Source: Tetradesmus obliquus (Eukaryota; Chlorophyta; Chlorophyceae; Sphaeropleales; Scenedesmaceae). Taken from it: a stretch of 64,000 bases of DNA. Under the pieces are notes generated by a model, which saw only the letters and a list, made by a program, of their open reading frames with translations, did no database searches and was not told where the DNA came from. The stretch spans positions 2,090,501-2,154,500 of the forward strand of contig CP126201.1 of assembly GCA_030272155.1 (NCBI GenBank), written 5' to 3'. Positions within the stretch are counted from its first letter, which is position 1. Each line of letters starts with the position of its first letter. This document shows positions 34,461 to 46,700 of the stretch, in pieces. A program made the position numbers and the translations under genes.

Positions 34461-36068
34461 GGCTACTGCCTGCCAAACCGAACTTTTCCAACTGCTTCTG
34501 CAGACACCCAGCAGGACTGTATACACGCGATAAAAGCTTCAGCAACTGGCAGCAAGAGGAAAGGATGGGATGCGTACAGCGGTATCTAGGATGGTGGTCG
34601 CGTTATGTTCGGAGCCAGGCGTCTGACGCCCCGGCATTCCTGTTGCCCCCCATCACTCCAACCCCGGGTTTCTTTAAATGGCTGATTCAGTTGTTGTATA
34701 GTGCATCTGTATTGCGGCAACCACTCAACACGTGCCACAGGCCGTACTGCACTACATTGGATATTGTGGCCTGACCTGATCACCGTTCAGTTTGCTAAGT
34801 GAGGCCAGAAAACATCAACTTACTGAACTTCAAAGCTTACAACTCGGTAGCAGGCTGAATGTATGAGCAGGCGACAATGCAACACATGAACAGACCACAC
34901 ATGGCACCCACTGGTGATGGCGTGTCAGGTGACCTGATTCACAAGCAGAGAGAGCTCACGTCCCATCAGCAGGTGAAAAACCCAATATCAAAAAGGGTAA
35001 ACTCCCCACGTGAATACTTGCAGGTCAACGTGTCTGCCCACCAACAGTACACACGCATTTCAAAGCCTTTGTCAACCGGGTTGTGATGTGAGGGCAACAC
35101 AACCCAAACTTTCAGCTGCTTGCTGCCTCTTCCAGACCATATGCTACAGCAGGCTGCTGCCATCGAGGCAGCTTTTTGCACCTCGAAAACACAGAAGAAT
35201 GTGACCAGAATCCTTACATGCAACATGCAAATCCTCTATCAACAGCTAGAAGCTGCATGGGATGCAGCCGCCATGTACAGGAACCATTGCATACGGTATC
35301 ATAATTTTTGCTGGTGCATACATATGCAAGGACACGGCACTGCATGCGTGTCTAAGAGCGATTTTAGACACCCACCGCATGTGTCGGCCACATACACTTT
35401 GCGTCCACAAGCTGCGCAGGCCGCACACTGCCTGCACATGTAAAGACGACGATTCTAAGCATGGTAAAAGCATAGCTGGGCACCTTCAAGCAATGCTGGT
35501 CCAGAAGCCCCCCACATGTGCAGGCATATGCTGTACAGCATAGCCACTGCTGCAAGGACCTTCAAGGTGCAACACATGACACCAAGCGCTTGCCGCCACA
35601 GCCCTGCCGCGGGCCCTACTGCTCAACTCGTGCAGTGTTGTGCAGCTAACGCTGTATCATGACAAGCCAACCAGCTGCTGTTGCTGGGGGCACACCACAG
35701 CCATGTTGCAAGCACCGCATGGTGCCCGAGACACCAAGCAACCAAGCACAGCCTGCAGACAACAGCCTAACAAGGGGCCTGCTGGTGTGGATGGCACCAG
35801 TGCACACGGCCAGCACTGCTGCATCTAACTGCAGCACACCCCTCGCTGCGGTTACCAGCAGCACTGATACCGGCATATGGTGCGCAGCTAGCATGCAGCA
35901 CTCTCACAACCGTGGACCTACCCAGCACACGCAGCAGTCCTCACTGCTGCGCCACAACGTGAGCAAAATTTGAGCCGCGCACTGTGCCGATTCTCCTTTC
36001 ATGACCTGCAACAGCAGGAGATACAGCCCTAACTTCACCAGCAACACAACGCCGCTGCCAACGCCTCC
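34461..36068. other. Intergenic, no gene seen
   Basis: 5' region of the coiled-coil gene, then low-information sequence to the 3' end of uS7m. ORFs here are short and have no recognisable features. Confidence 0.4.
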
Positions 36069-36689
36069 TCACCACCAGCGCTGGTGTACATTGGCTCTGT
36101 TCTGCAGCGCCAGCTTGTGCAAGTCATCGCGCTTCTGCCTTGCTGCGCCCTTCTTCTGATACGCCAGCAGCAGCTCAAGCGCCAAGCACTCTGCATAGCC
36201 TCCCCTGCTGCCCTTGGCCCGCGCATCTGCTGCTTTGACCAGCCAGTGTAGTGCCAAGCTGCGGGCCTTCTTTGGAGGCATCAAGCCAGGCACATAGTTG
36301 ACTTTTGTGGCTGTGCGTACCGCACGCACATCCAGCAGAGGCGTTACATTGTGTATCGCTTGCAGGACGAGCCGCGTGATGTCTGGCTCTACTGCTGCGC
36401 CGTCTTCTGCAAAGCTGCCAGACTCTCCGCTGCTGCCTACTGCTGCATCTGCCTTGCGATCTTTCTTATCTTTGCGCTGCTGGCTCTTCTGGTCTCGCTT
36501 CTGCTCCTTAGGATTCAGCTTCTTGCTGAATGCTGCTGCCTGCTGTAGCTGCACTGCTGCGCCCGCCTGCTGCTGCGGCAGCTGCCAGCCCTGTGGCTGC
36601 TGCAGCAGGCAGGCCTGCTGACAGCTGGCAGGTAGCAGCTGCTGAGTAAGCTGCGGTAGAAGCTTTAAGTTTGCTAGGCGCCGTAGCAT
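36069..36689 (-). CDS. Mitochondrial small-subunit ribosomal protein uS7m (206 aa)
   Basis: Single exon. Residues 1-50 are a Gln/Leu/Arg-rich, acid-free presequence (MLRRLANLKLLPQLTQQLLP) fitting mitochondrial import. A Lys/Gln-rich linker follows, then the uS7 fold: ITRLVLQAIHNVTPLLDVRA, YVPGLMPPKKARSLALHWLV, AECLALELLLAYQKKG and HKLALQNRANVHQRWW. The last stretch matches the end of bacterial-type S7, which binds the 3' major domain of small-subunit rRNA and contacts the exit site. The protein ends right after this motif, as mitochondrial forms do. The N-terminal part of bacterial S7 (about 40 residues) seems shortened or replaced by the linker. A plastid location is less likely because S7 is usually plastid-encoded there. 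Confidence 0.85.
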   Translation of the reverse strand: MLRRLANLKLLPQLTQQLLPASCQQACLLQQPQGWQLPQQQAGAAVQLQQAAAFSKKLNPKEQKRDQKSQQRKDKKDRKADAAVGSSGESGSFAEDGAAVEPDITRLVLQAIHNVTPLLDVRAVRTATKVNYVPGLMPPKKARSLALHWLVKAADARAKGSRGGYAECLALELLLAYQKKGAARQKRDDLHKLALQNRANVHQRWW

Positions 36690-36707
36690 GCTGCTATAGC
36701 TGCTATA

Positions 36708-36753
<46 letters not shown>

Positions 36754-37216
36754 GCCTGTGTTCAGGTGCGCAGGATCTTCGAACAACAGGGGCGTGTGAT
36801 ATGAATCTAACTCATTTAACGGTATCCACACTCGGGACTGTCGCTGTCAACTGCGTCTACTGCAAATTTCAGCACAAGGTTGAACAGCACTGATGTGTGC
36901 TGGTGACTTGTGAGATAGGGTGGGAAGCACAGGCTGCTTGCGATGAATGCGTCAACGCCTCAGCTCAGTAATACCCGGGACTGACTGGAGACGTGAGTCT
37001 TCTGTTCTACGCTCAGCACCTCACTGCTTTTGTAACGACGGTCACACTGCCCCTGAAGATCTTTGCCAGCATCTAGAGAAGTGCTGCGCTCTGAAGCTAA
37101 ATCGCCAATCATTGACGTCAAATCAAGGCCCTACTGCTGCGCCTGCTGGCTGCATCTGCTGACTCAATTTGCACGTCCACAACCCTCAGTGCATTCCTAC
37201 TGCTAGCCTCCTCAAA
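36690..37216. promoter_or_regulatory. Divergent intergenic region between uS7m and DUF1997 genes, with a CTG run
   Basis: Two organelle-targeted genes start back to back. A CTG run of about 42 bp (36709-36750) lies 20 bp upstream of the uS7m ATG, probably in its 5' UTR (read as CAG in the transcript). No clear TATA is seen. Confidence 0.45.
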
Positions 37217-38344
37217 ATGATGCTCCAAGGCCTGAATTGTCCGAATCGTATCGCAACGTCACGCCATGCACGACTTGGGCAGCAACAGCAGCTGGGCAGG
37301 AAGTCATTGCTAGCACCTGTAGCCAGGGAGAGTGTGGCAAGCACAGCAGAGGCCCTGCAGCAGCATGTGGTTAGCAGCAGCTTGCAGGAGCAGCCGCTGG
37401 AGGGCAAGATAGCGCGCTTTTCAGCAAGCAAGCAGCTGGTCAAGCAGATAACAGAGGCGCAGCGGCCACTTGCAGAGTACATGGCACTTCCTGCAAGCCA
37501 GTATTCAGTGCTTGATGCTCGTAAGGTGCGGCACAGCTGCAGAATGTTACCTTTGACATCCACCAATGTGCAGTTTGTATGCGCATGATCCATGCAGGAC
37601 CAGCACGGGTGCAGCAAGCGCCTGCGTGTCCTGTACAGCTGCGTCAGGCATGCTGTCGCACCAGCAAGATGTGGTTTTGTGCATGCTGCATCTGCAGCCT
37701 CCCTGCCTGCGTTGCTATGACACGTGAGATCCAGTGCAGTTTGCTGGTGGCTGCCCATGCGGCCACTCTTGCAGCCATCAACTCACCAATTGTTTGTGCC
37801 AACCAACCTCAACCGACCTGCAAACATTACTGGCACCACTCACCACCACCTGCTGACTCACCAAACACCACTCCATGCACCCTCTCTGCAGATCGAGCGC
37901 ATAGACGACAGCACCTTCCGCTGCTTCGTGGGCAAGCTGGCGTTCCTAGGGTTCAGCGTGGAGCCCGTTATAACGGTGTCGGTCGTGGTCGAGGAGCGCG
38001 GCTGTACCATCAAGCTGCTGTCAGCCAAGCTGCAGGGCTCAAAGCTTGTGGAAGACGTTAACAGCAAGTTCACAGCACAAATGACAAACGTAGTGCGCTG
38101 GAGCGCGACAGAGGATGCGGCAGTCAAACAGATCAGCAGCAGCACGAGCATTGAAGTGGTGGTGCAGGTTCCGGGCTGGGCAGGGCTGATTCCGGTGCCT
38201 TCTATGGAGGCCACAGGCAGCAAAGTGATGCAGACCACACTGAACCTGATGGTGCCGAGGTTCTTGCAGCAGCTGGGCCAGGATTATGCGCTGTGGGCTT
38301 CAGGGGATGAGTCACGCAAGCCGCTCGACAATGGCGGCCTGTAG
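37217..38344 (+). CDS. DUF1997 protein, probably plastid-targeted (253 aa)
   Basis: Exons 37217-37525 and 37892-38344. Residues 1-40 (MMLQGLNCPNRIATSRHARL, then Gln/Ser/Arg-rich) look like a transit peptide. The rest follows the DUF1997 pattern known from cyanobacteria and plants: FSASKQLVKQITEAQRPLAE, MALPASQYSVLDARK, ERIDDSTFRCFVGKLAFLGF, VEPVITVSVVVEE and FTAQMTNVVRW, ending with a long beta-rich region and FLQQLGQDYALW. The biochemical role of the family is not known to me. The ATG at 37217 is followed directly by a second ATG; an upstream in-frame TTG was not used. Both splice sites are canonical and phase 0. Confidence 0.82.
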
Positions 38345-40380
38345 TGCATGGGTGATCAACGGGTAGTGTTATGCCACTTGCACCAGCTTGGGTAAGCCAG
38401 CCTCCACAGCAGCAACAGGAGCACTGGATTGCAGTGTTGCTGCAGTGGGTGGTGAGCGCAACAGCCAGCGCTCCTCGACAGCAGCAGCAGCGGCGGTGGC
38501 ATCTGGGGTTACGTCTCGCGAGCTGCTGCATGGTGGCAGCCTGTTGTGCGTGGTTGATGCTGTGTGTCTGCTTTTGGCCGTAGCTTATTGCTGGCTTGCA
38601 GCACGCCAGCGCGCGGCCTCCACAGCAGCAGCAGCGGCGGCGGCGGTGCAGGCTGACCTGCAGTGGCATGGGTGATGCTGTGCGCCCTTCCTGTGTTTCT
38701 TTTTTGTTTGTTACGTTCAAATATTGGGCGCTTTCAGCACACCAGCGAGCATGCCTCCACAGCAGCAGCAGGGGCAGCGGTGGCGGCGGCGTCAGCTATG
38801 GACAGCCATCACACAGGGGTGCTGTGCCGCCAGCAGGCTGCGAATGGCGACAGTCTGTCAGGAAACAGGCTGGGCCAAGCTGCTTGTACTGTAGATAGCA
38901 GTGGTGAGGGAGTGTTGTTGGAGGTAACACATGCCTGCCTGCCTGATTGCTGGGTTGGCTGGTGTGTGAGTTGGATGGTGAAGCAGTTGAGTTGCTGAAG
39001 GTCGCAGAGTATCCAGGGCTTCGATTTTGGCCTTTTTTGGCTGCTTGCCTGTTAGCCAGAGCTGCTGCAGGTGCAGCAAGCCCTAACTGCAGGGTGAGCT
39101 GGGCAGTGGCGCTTGCTGGTCATGCAGTGGCCAGCTTTTGTGCAGCCGTTGCACAAAGCAGTCACATTTTGGTGCCCCTTCACTGCTTGCACAAAAGCAG
39201 GCTTCACGTCTGCGTTTGTGACTGCAGACGTGACGCATGTGACCTCTGCGTGGTGGCTCTGAATTGAGTAGCGTGCTTGCGTAGCAGCTGCAGTTGTACG
39301 CAGTCACGTGGGCATTCAGCCATGTTGTGTTATCGGCCAGCTGTGTGAGGAATAGCGTGAGCAGTGGAACACTACAGGCTTGCAGTTGTGCATGTGGCGG
39401 TGACGCCTGCTGTGGTGCAGCAGCAGGGTGAGATGTTAAAGTGATGCTAGTGGCATGCTTGCGGGACTGTGCTGCTGCTGCTGTTGTTGGGCAAATCTCT
39501 TGTGGGTTGTGTTCTTCTCAATGCTCAATAATGCATGTCTTCTCTGTGGGCGCCCCTCAGTTGATTGCAGCGCAACGCACGCTGTTGTCTTGCTGTTGTG
39601 CTGCTGTGACACTGCTCATAACAGCAGGTCTGGCCTGTTGTCTGGCGCCTAGTGAGACTATGCAAGTACTTCTAATCTGCTTGTTGCCTCAAGCATGGAA
39701 AGCAGCCGGAACACTTGACATGGTGTGGCTGTGTATTTTTGCTGTGGAAGCATATGCGTGTGCATATGCGCGTGTTCTGTTACATGGGGTGTGCAGCAGT
39801 GGCTGGCCTCCGTGCAACCGATTGCTGCGCATAATGTACTAGCCTGGCGGTGCGTCTTAAGACATGCAGATGTTTCATGCGTCTGTCACAGCCAGTGAAG
39901 GCTTCTGCCGAAACCGCGCGACCTGCTGTTGCAGTGGTGGCTCAGCCAGAATCTTGCAGCTGTGTCATTGGCGGACCATGCAGATCTTGACTGCTGCCAT
40001 TGGATTGCATCTGCATGAAGTATGTCTGATGTGCATGAAGCACATCCGATGTGTCGAGTTGACACCCAATGCCGGCTGGGCCGAGCTGGCAGGCATGTTT
40101 ATAGAGGAATCGCATGTGGAACAGCAGATGCCTGCATGGCCTCCTTAAGGCGGCCACATGCCATACACGGAATTTGTACCCCTGCAGTCGCTGTGGTGTA
40201 AGCATGCTCGCTGTGGCATCATGCCCCCATGATGGTGGTTGTCGCCAGCTTGTTGGCTGTGGGTGTGTAACTTTCACGTTGCACCATTGTCACCGGCGCC
40301 ATTCTGCAAGTCTAGAAAATGTGTGGGTGTAAATGCCCAAGCATCTGGCTAGCATGAGCTCATGGCACGACTGCCTGGGT
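38345..40380. other. Intergenic with CAG-rich repeats after DUF1997
   Basis: Between 38380 and 38830 a unit of about 120-150 bp occurs about three times, marked by CCTCCACAGCAGCAGCAG and GATGCTGTG. Past 38900 I see only short, unsupported ORFs. Confidence 0.5.
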
Positions 40381-40569
40381 TTGATGTGGCAGCCTCTGAT
40401 GTTTATGGTGTGCAGGGCCCTGGGTGTGCAGCCGCTGCACACCCAGGGCCCTGCACACCATAAACATTAGAGGCTGCCACATCAAGCAGTGTCCTTGGCA
40501 CCCTTTCAATCAGCTGAAGGAGGTGCCGTACCTCCTTCAGCTGATTGAAAGGGTGCCAAGGACACTGCT
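40381..40569. repeat. Two abutting near-perfect hairpins
   Basis: Hairpin 1: arms 40381-40431 and 40435-40485 (51 nt, one mismatch, 3-nt loop CCG). Hairpin 2: arms 40485-40524 and 40530-40569 (40 nt, no mismatch, 5-nt loop GCCGT). They share a boundary base and have unrelated arm sequences. The near-identity of the arms means they are either very young or kept as pairs. Confidence 0.95.
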
Positions 40570-41183
40570 GGTACAACTCAGCTGTAGCCGCGCTCAATGC
40601 TCGCAGTTGATCGCAAGATGATGCAGGTGAGCCGTGCAGTGGAAGTCCTTGCAACCCTCTGAGCGGCTGGAGTCAGACAAGTACCCTTGGTCTTGAAGTT
40701 CTTAATCTCATCGTTATGGTCGGTCCGTGAATCGCAGATGCGGCTGCCAATGCTCGTAACTGCACGTTTCGTACTCTGTTTGCAGGCGTCTGATGCTGCT
40801 GGGAGCCTTTCAGCGGTACATTGGACGCAAGGAGGAGCAGCCGCCGGCTTCTGCAAATCGTCTAATGCCTACCTACCAGCTGAAGCTGCTGAGTAGTGAG
40901 TATTATGCGCATGCTTGACGTCCTTTAAACTGACGATCACGGCGACATGAAACATGACATGTCAGACAGGGTTTCGGCACTCACAGAGAGCAGCGCGGCA
41001 GTGCTCCACAAAAAACATGACGCGCTATTAACATCCTTCTAGTTTTGTGGCGGGTCAATGACTCGGCAGTGCGCTGCCATCCCAGCTGTGGGACCGTACA
41101 CACTCAAATGTTGCAACAAGCATACACCGGCTGGAGCCACGGCTTGAACGCGAACAAGACTGTTCACATATAATAGTATTGAC

Positions 41184-42413
41184 ATGTTGCGTTTGTACCT
41201 GTTACTGGCCTCCTTGGTGGCGTTGGTTGCCTGCAGCACACAAGCAGCAGCAGCACCATGCGATCAGCCCGGATACGTCTACATGCGGCACCTCTGGCCT
41301 TCGAACAAGGTTAATAAGCAACCATATGGCGTAATACCCCTCAACCAAACGGACCAGCAGCCACTGCTGCAAGACATCAATGCCATCAAAGCAGCTTGCG
41401 ATGCTGACGAGCGCTGCACAATCTTCACCACCAACGGTAGGCTCTTGGGCTTGGCACCAGTTCAAACTCTGGACAATAAAACGGATATCAATTTCAGTTG
41501 GCGGAGGTACTACTGTGGTCCATGCAACTATCAAGACGCCCAAGAGATTCTGTACAACAGGACACCATGGCCTGGCAGCGGCTGCTGTGGCAGCATCACA
41601 CAAGATGCTCAGGTACCACGTACACCAAATTTCTTCACCCCCAACCAAAACGACACCAATGGGAAGCGATGCTGCGGCTCATACATTGCAGCCGGGGTGC
41701 ACCAGGCGCTGCCCCACCTGGCAAAAGACGTGACAGTAGAAACGCCATTCCAGGCAACCAGTCGAATCGATATGGACTTTGCTGAAGCGCAAGGTATGGG
41801 TGGCTTTCCTTGTGCAGTCATCAAGACGTACTCAGCCAATGCGGCGCACTGCAGCTGGCTCAGGCACCGCGCAGGCAAGCACCCAACATGCTGTCCCGCC
41901 TGCATTGAGATGCTGTGCAAGAGGGTGGATGCCGCTCATAAGCAGCAAGGTCCTGCTTTGGAGAAAGCTGTTGCAGCATTCTCCACGAGCGCTGTTGGCT
42001 CTGGTGTGGGGCCGTGCTGTAAACCGGTGTTCACAGTGCACAGCAATGAGGAAGAGTTTTACTGTGCAGCACTGTGTGGCGCCAGCCAGCCTTACAGTCC
42101 AGGAAGCAATTATGGGTCTGGCTTTTCAGAGCTCCGTGTTGAGTATGTTTCGACTAGTGTGGAGCAGTGGACACCTGATCTCAAAGTCATCTCAGCTGTT
42201 ACAAAAACGCCTTGCCCAGTAGCGTGCAACTCAAGCACGCGCGGGGTACCTCCCTACCCAGGTTATGTGTGCGCTGCTGAGGCGCCAGGCATGAGCCGAG
42301 TTGCGCAGCAGTACATGTTTTTGAAAAGCAAGGGCTTGCAGGGGCAGCCTGGCCGAGCGCAGAATCTGAAGAAGAAGCAGTGCACGAAGTCTGGCGATGC
42401 ATTCCTGTGCTGA
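41184..42413 (+). CDS. Secreted Cys-rich protein of unknown family (409 aa)
   Basis: Single exon. It starts with a clear signal peptide (MLRLYLLLASLVALVACSTQ, then Ala-rich). About 26 cysteines are spread through the chain, many in pairs (SGCCGS, GKRCCGS, PTCCPACIEMLC, GPCCKP). Residues about 45-90 (DINAIKAACDADERCTIFTT) recall the PAN/apple-domain pattern, where a helix Cys pairs with a strand Cys. There are N-glycosylation sequons (NQT, NKT, NFS, NRT, NDT). The C-terminus is basic (NLKKKQC). No membrane anchor. I recognise no named family; an extracellular, disulfide-rich protein is the safe inference. Confidence 0.78.
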   Translation: MLRLYLLLASLVALVACSTQAAAAPCDQPGYVYMRHLWPSNKVNKQPYGVIPLNQTDQQPLLQDINAIKAACDADERCTIFTTNGRLLGLAPVQTLDNKTDINFSWRRYYCGPCNYQDAQEILYNRTPWPGSGCCGSITQDAQVPRTPNFFTPNQNDTNGKRCCGSYIAAGVHQALPHLAKDVTVETPFQATSRIDMDFAEAQGMGGFPCAVIKTYSANAAHCSWLRHRAGKHPTCCPACIEMLCKRVDAAHKQQGPALEKAVAAFSTSAVGSGVGPCCKPVFTVHSNEEEFYCAALCGASQPYSPGSNYGSGFSELRVEYVSTSVEQWTPDLKVISAVTKTPCPVACNSSTRGVPPYPGYVCAAEAPGMSRVAQQYMFLKSKGLQGQPGRAQNLKKKQCTKSGDAFLC

Positions 42414-43703
42414 GTAGCTGATTAGGGCCGGAGTTTCGCCATGTGACTCTGCCAGCAGCGCCATCAATGGCGGGGTCTAGCAGATGCAGGCCTGCGTCAG
42501 ATCACAGCAGCCTGAGCTATGCTGCACTGCTGCACAAGCCTGTCATTGGCTTAATAAACTGAATCGTGCTCTGGTCATGTCACCGTGACGGATGGCATAT
42601 GTTAGTCTCTTGTTCTGCTGCTGTGACACAGAGTTTGGGAGTGTCACGCGTCAATATGGCATACGCACGTCGTCATAGATAGGGCTTGGCAACACACGAT
42701 GCATAGTGAGGGTACTACGTGGCACCGTAAACTGATACTTGTAGTTTCGATGGACACCAACGCATCAGGCTGCTGCAGAGTACACTTCCTTGATTTACAC
42801 TGCAAGCACAGCATATGCTGCTGCACGCCGCAACAGAAGCAACACGTCACAACCTCACTGACGCAGCTGGCAGCCTGCATAATCATGTCTTTGCTGTTTG
42901 CCAAGCTGCCATGCTCAACTTGGCACAAGCTGGTGAGTGCATCGCTGTCAATCTCTGCTGCTTCACTGTTGTTCATGCATGCACGCTAGAACGCTCCAAG
43001 CAGCACACAAGCAGCGTGCGCTGCTGCATTACGCCGACGCAGTACAGCAATTGTGCATCGCACTAGCATGCGCAATACACAATGTAGTCGTGCCCGTATA
43101 TGGCCAGTTAATATAACTGCCTCAAACATCATCACTGCTTTGCAGGGACACAGCTGCATGCACACACACTGATTGCAGCTGCAGCCCATCGCTGCCATTC
43201 AACAAGAACCCAGCTGACCAGGGATGACATAAGATCACATAACAGCAGCAACAGACAGCCGGCCTCAACCCGAAGTAGCAACTGCACATCCTGCTGCACG
43301 CAATCACAGCTGTGGTAATGAGTCACATCCATAAGCAACCACACAACTTAATATGCCATCACCCATCCCAGATCACCAGTGGCTGTGTGCCTGCAGCACA
43401 AGCTTGTCTCACCTGCTCAAGTCCTGCTGCCATGCCCCATTCAACCTTTGGTGCAACAGAGATGCACTTTAAATCACAGGATTTGTGATGAAAACAACCA
43501 GCTAGCAGAAGGGTCACGCTGTCTCCAACAATGACGATCAGTCACGGGCAACTAAAAAACAACCAACAAAAGTATGATGAATGCCCCCTTGTCTCGCTGC
43601 GCTGCAGTTGCAGCACCCAGAAACACGGCACGGCCTGCAAGTTTACCGCATCCGCTGCCCCTAGAACTGCACGCGTGGCGCTGCTGCAATGTTGTCACCA
43701 TCT
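42414..43703. other. Intergenic between convergent gene ends, no gene seen
   Basis: Separates the 3' ends of the secreted protein (plus) and the LRR protein (minus). Only short ORFs without features. Confidence 0.4.
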
Positions 43704-46700
43704 CTACCGCCGCGAGTCTGTGCCTGTCACGTCTGTCCAGTTCGTGCCAGAGCTGGGGGTGCCTGGCTCGCCGTCGTTGATGTTCTGCGTCTGGCGCACC
43801 TGCAGGTAGCAGTGGCAGCGCAAGGAGGGCAGATTCAGCGCACATGTCTTGGTGACCACATATGTACATGCGTATACCGGTATCAATACACAGGCGTATG
43901 GTTCAACACTTCCTGCTCATTCATGAGGTAGCGCATGTGACTGCAAGCACACAAGATCAGGCAGCCAAACACAAATGCGCTGCTGCTGCCATGTCGACAA
44001 GCAGCACTGTTACAGTTACTGCTGCCTCCCTCGCACGCCGTGTCACCCCACCTGCTGCCACGTCTCCTGGAACTGCGCCCAGAACTTGGCCCTCTCAGCC
44101 TGCTGGCCGCTCTTGCCAGCCGTGGCTGCCATGCTGCTGGTTGCCCCAGCACTCGCCGGCAGCTGCCCAGAAGCTGGCCTCACATTGCTCCTCCAGCCAG
44201 CAGCAGCGCTGGAGGGCTCACCCACCCTGCCAGATCCGGCTGCAGCTGCAGCAGCAGCGCCGCCTGCCATCTCAACGCTGCCTGCAACATTGCCAGATGA
44301 CGTCCGGACCGGCGTCAAGCCGCTGCCTGGTGCTGCTGCTGCTGCTGGCGCAGCAGCGCGGCCGAAGCTGCTGCCGCCGCCACCACCCATGCTAGAGCCG
44401 GACTCCCAGCGAGTAATGGCACTGCCTGTAACTGATTCAGGGCCGCCCACTACCTTGATGGATCGGCTCACTGGAAGGTCATCTCCCTTGCTGGGTGAGC
44501 GGTTGGCTGCTGCTGCTGCTGTTGCTGCTGCCGCGCCCACACCGGCCGCACTTGCGGTCACTGGGGTGTAACCGCCGGGGGAAGATGGCGTGTAGTCGTA
44601 TGTAGATTTGGGCAGGTCGCTGCCGCTGGCAGAGACAGCCTTCGCGTCTGGCGCATATTCGGTTGCCTTCTTTGCGGCGCGCTTGCGGCGGCAGCAGCAG
44701 ATGAGTCCAGCCAGCAGCGCCAGCAGCACAACACCACCCACAATGGGGCCGATGGCCCACAGGGGGAAGCCGCCACTGCTGCTGCCACTGCCCTGGGGTG
44801 CTGGCAGGAAGGACTGCACCTTCAGGCCGCCTGCCTGTGCCTGAATGCCATACTGGCCGAGGCGGGTGCTGAGAGTGCCGTCGTTTGCTGCCTGGGAGAG
44901 TGATGTGGACACGCCTGAGGGGTCTTGTGTTGCAAGGAAGTAGGTTGCCTGCAGCAGAGCGTAGTTTGAAGGGCAGGGCATGGGCAAGAGGCGGGATGTG
45001 AGCATTTGAGTGTATGTTGCCTAATATCAGCAAGGCAGGGGCAGCAGGCACCAATGCAGCTCTTGGTTTTTTTTTATTGATCAGAGCTAGTAAAGCATGT
45101 TTGACAACAGCCTTGCCAGGGGGCATGCTCCGATGCGCTGTGTCCGGATCGGACACCTGTACAGCACTCACCACCGATGCTGCTTGTCAACTGCAGTTGA
45201 CACCACACCGCAACACGCTACCCACCCTGCTGCACACACTCAGCAGTCACTAACATCCGCAACTTCAGCCGCATCCTCACCTGCACGCCGTTGCCCGAGG
45301 ACTGCAGCAGCGCACGCCGCCGCCTGCCGCTGCCGCCGCTGCCTGTGAAGGGCCTCACATCCAGGGCGCTGATGGAAGTGCTGGGCACGTTGGTCACTGA
45401 TGACAGCGCGTTCGCCACGTTCTGGGTGTACTGCCGGGTGATGTATTGGCCCATGCTGAGGTCTGGGAATTCCATGGTGGCCTGTGGGGAGCCAGAACAA
45501 GCAGCAGCAGCAACAGCAGCAGCATGTCAGCAAGACGTTCTGGGTGTACTGCCGTGTGATGTACTGGCCCATGCTGAGTTGCAGAGACTCCTTGGTGGAC
45601 TGCGTGAAGAGATAGCGAAGGCCAGCAGGTTGAAGCAGTTGCAGGAACACTAGGAGGACGCCTACGTGTGGCGGCTCCCCACGAGTGTGTTGCCTTCCAA
45701 AGGGCTGGCAATGACTGGTGCCATGCTCAAGCTGCTGTTTAGCTGCAGCGACAAGCGTGGGCCAGTGCTGTTAACCAGCACCGCCCGCACAGGTTGCAGG
45801 GGACTCTACTGCAGATCGCCGTACTGATTTGATGACAATGCAAAGATAAAGATGAGCTGATGACGACAGAATGACGTGAGCTGCTGCTAACAATGCTAGC
45901 GCACCTTGACACCTGGCACTGAGGGCTTGCTGATGGGGCACTTTTGACACAGCACATGTTGCAGCAAACTCCGCTGCCAGTCCCCATACTAATGTAACAT
46001 CATATGATTGCTAACATTGCTGGCGCACCTTGACACCTGGCACTGAGGGCTCGCTGATCGGGCACTTCTGCTCCAGCATGGGTGCCACCTGGCCGACAGC
46101 AGCAGCGCTGGTGCTGCCGTTCACGTCGATGATGTTCTGGAATGCAAGGCAGCTGGGGTCCTTTGCAACGCACAGGTTCACGCGCGCCTTGGCACAATCA
46201 TTGCCCAGCAGGTTCTGCAGCAGCAAGGACAGGCAGTGCAGCAGTGCGATTGAGCAGTGTGACGATGTGTATAGCACTGCAAAAGCTGAGCTGTGAGACG
46301 GAGGAATGCAAGTTGTTGCCCAGCAGGTTCTGCAGCTGACAGACGAAGTGTGCATCTGATTGAAGGAGCAGATAGCTAAGCAGCCTGGCAAGAACAAGCG
46401 TGCAGGATGCGGCCGCATCTGCATGCGGGTCATTGCTTGACAATGTTTGTGCGCTGTCGCCATCCTCTTGCATTACCTCGTGGCAACGTGCACTCACTGA
46501 GCACAAACCCGCCAGCCTTCACCCGCACATGTCTAGTGCCCCCCTGCCGCTGCCACCCCTGCCGTTCTATGACATGCGCAAAACCACTGAAAAGTGACAA
46601 TCCCCACCTGTGCGCAGTTGCAGATGGAGGTGTCCATGTTCTGGCCAGGGAAGCAGGCCTGTGCCAAGTACTGCCCCAGCTGCTCTGCAGCAGACTCGCT

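Noticed and set aside
35030-35110. Weak similarity to the GEGNTTQAC exon of the NHL gene
   Set aside because: The match is about 30 bp with mismatches, and no Cys spacing is kept; chance is likely.
40787-40918. Possible terminal exon reading RLMLLGAFQRYIGRKEEQ…, after an acceptor TTTGCAG
   Set aside because: One frame is open to a stop, but I found no upstream exon that joins it in phase and recognise no family.
44043-44051. Readthrough end of LRR exon 7 (VG then stop) as the true C-terminus
   Set aside because: A GTGGGG donor at 44051 joins in phase to a clean 31-codon terminal exon at 43704-43799. Readthrough remains the alternative.
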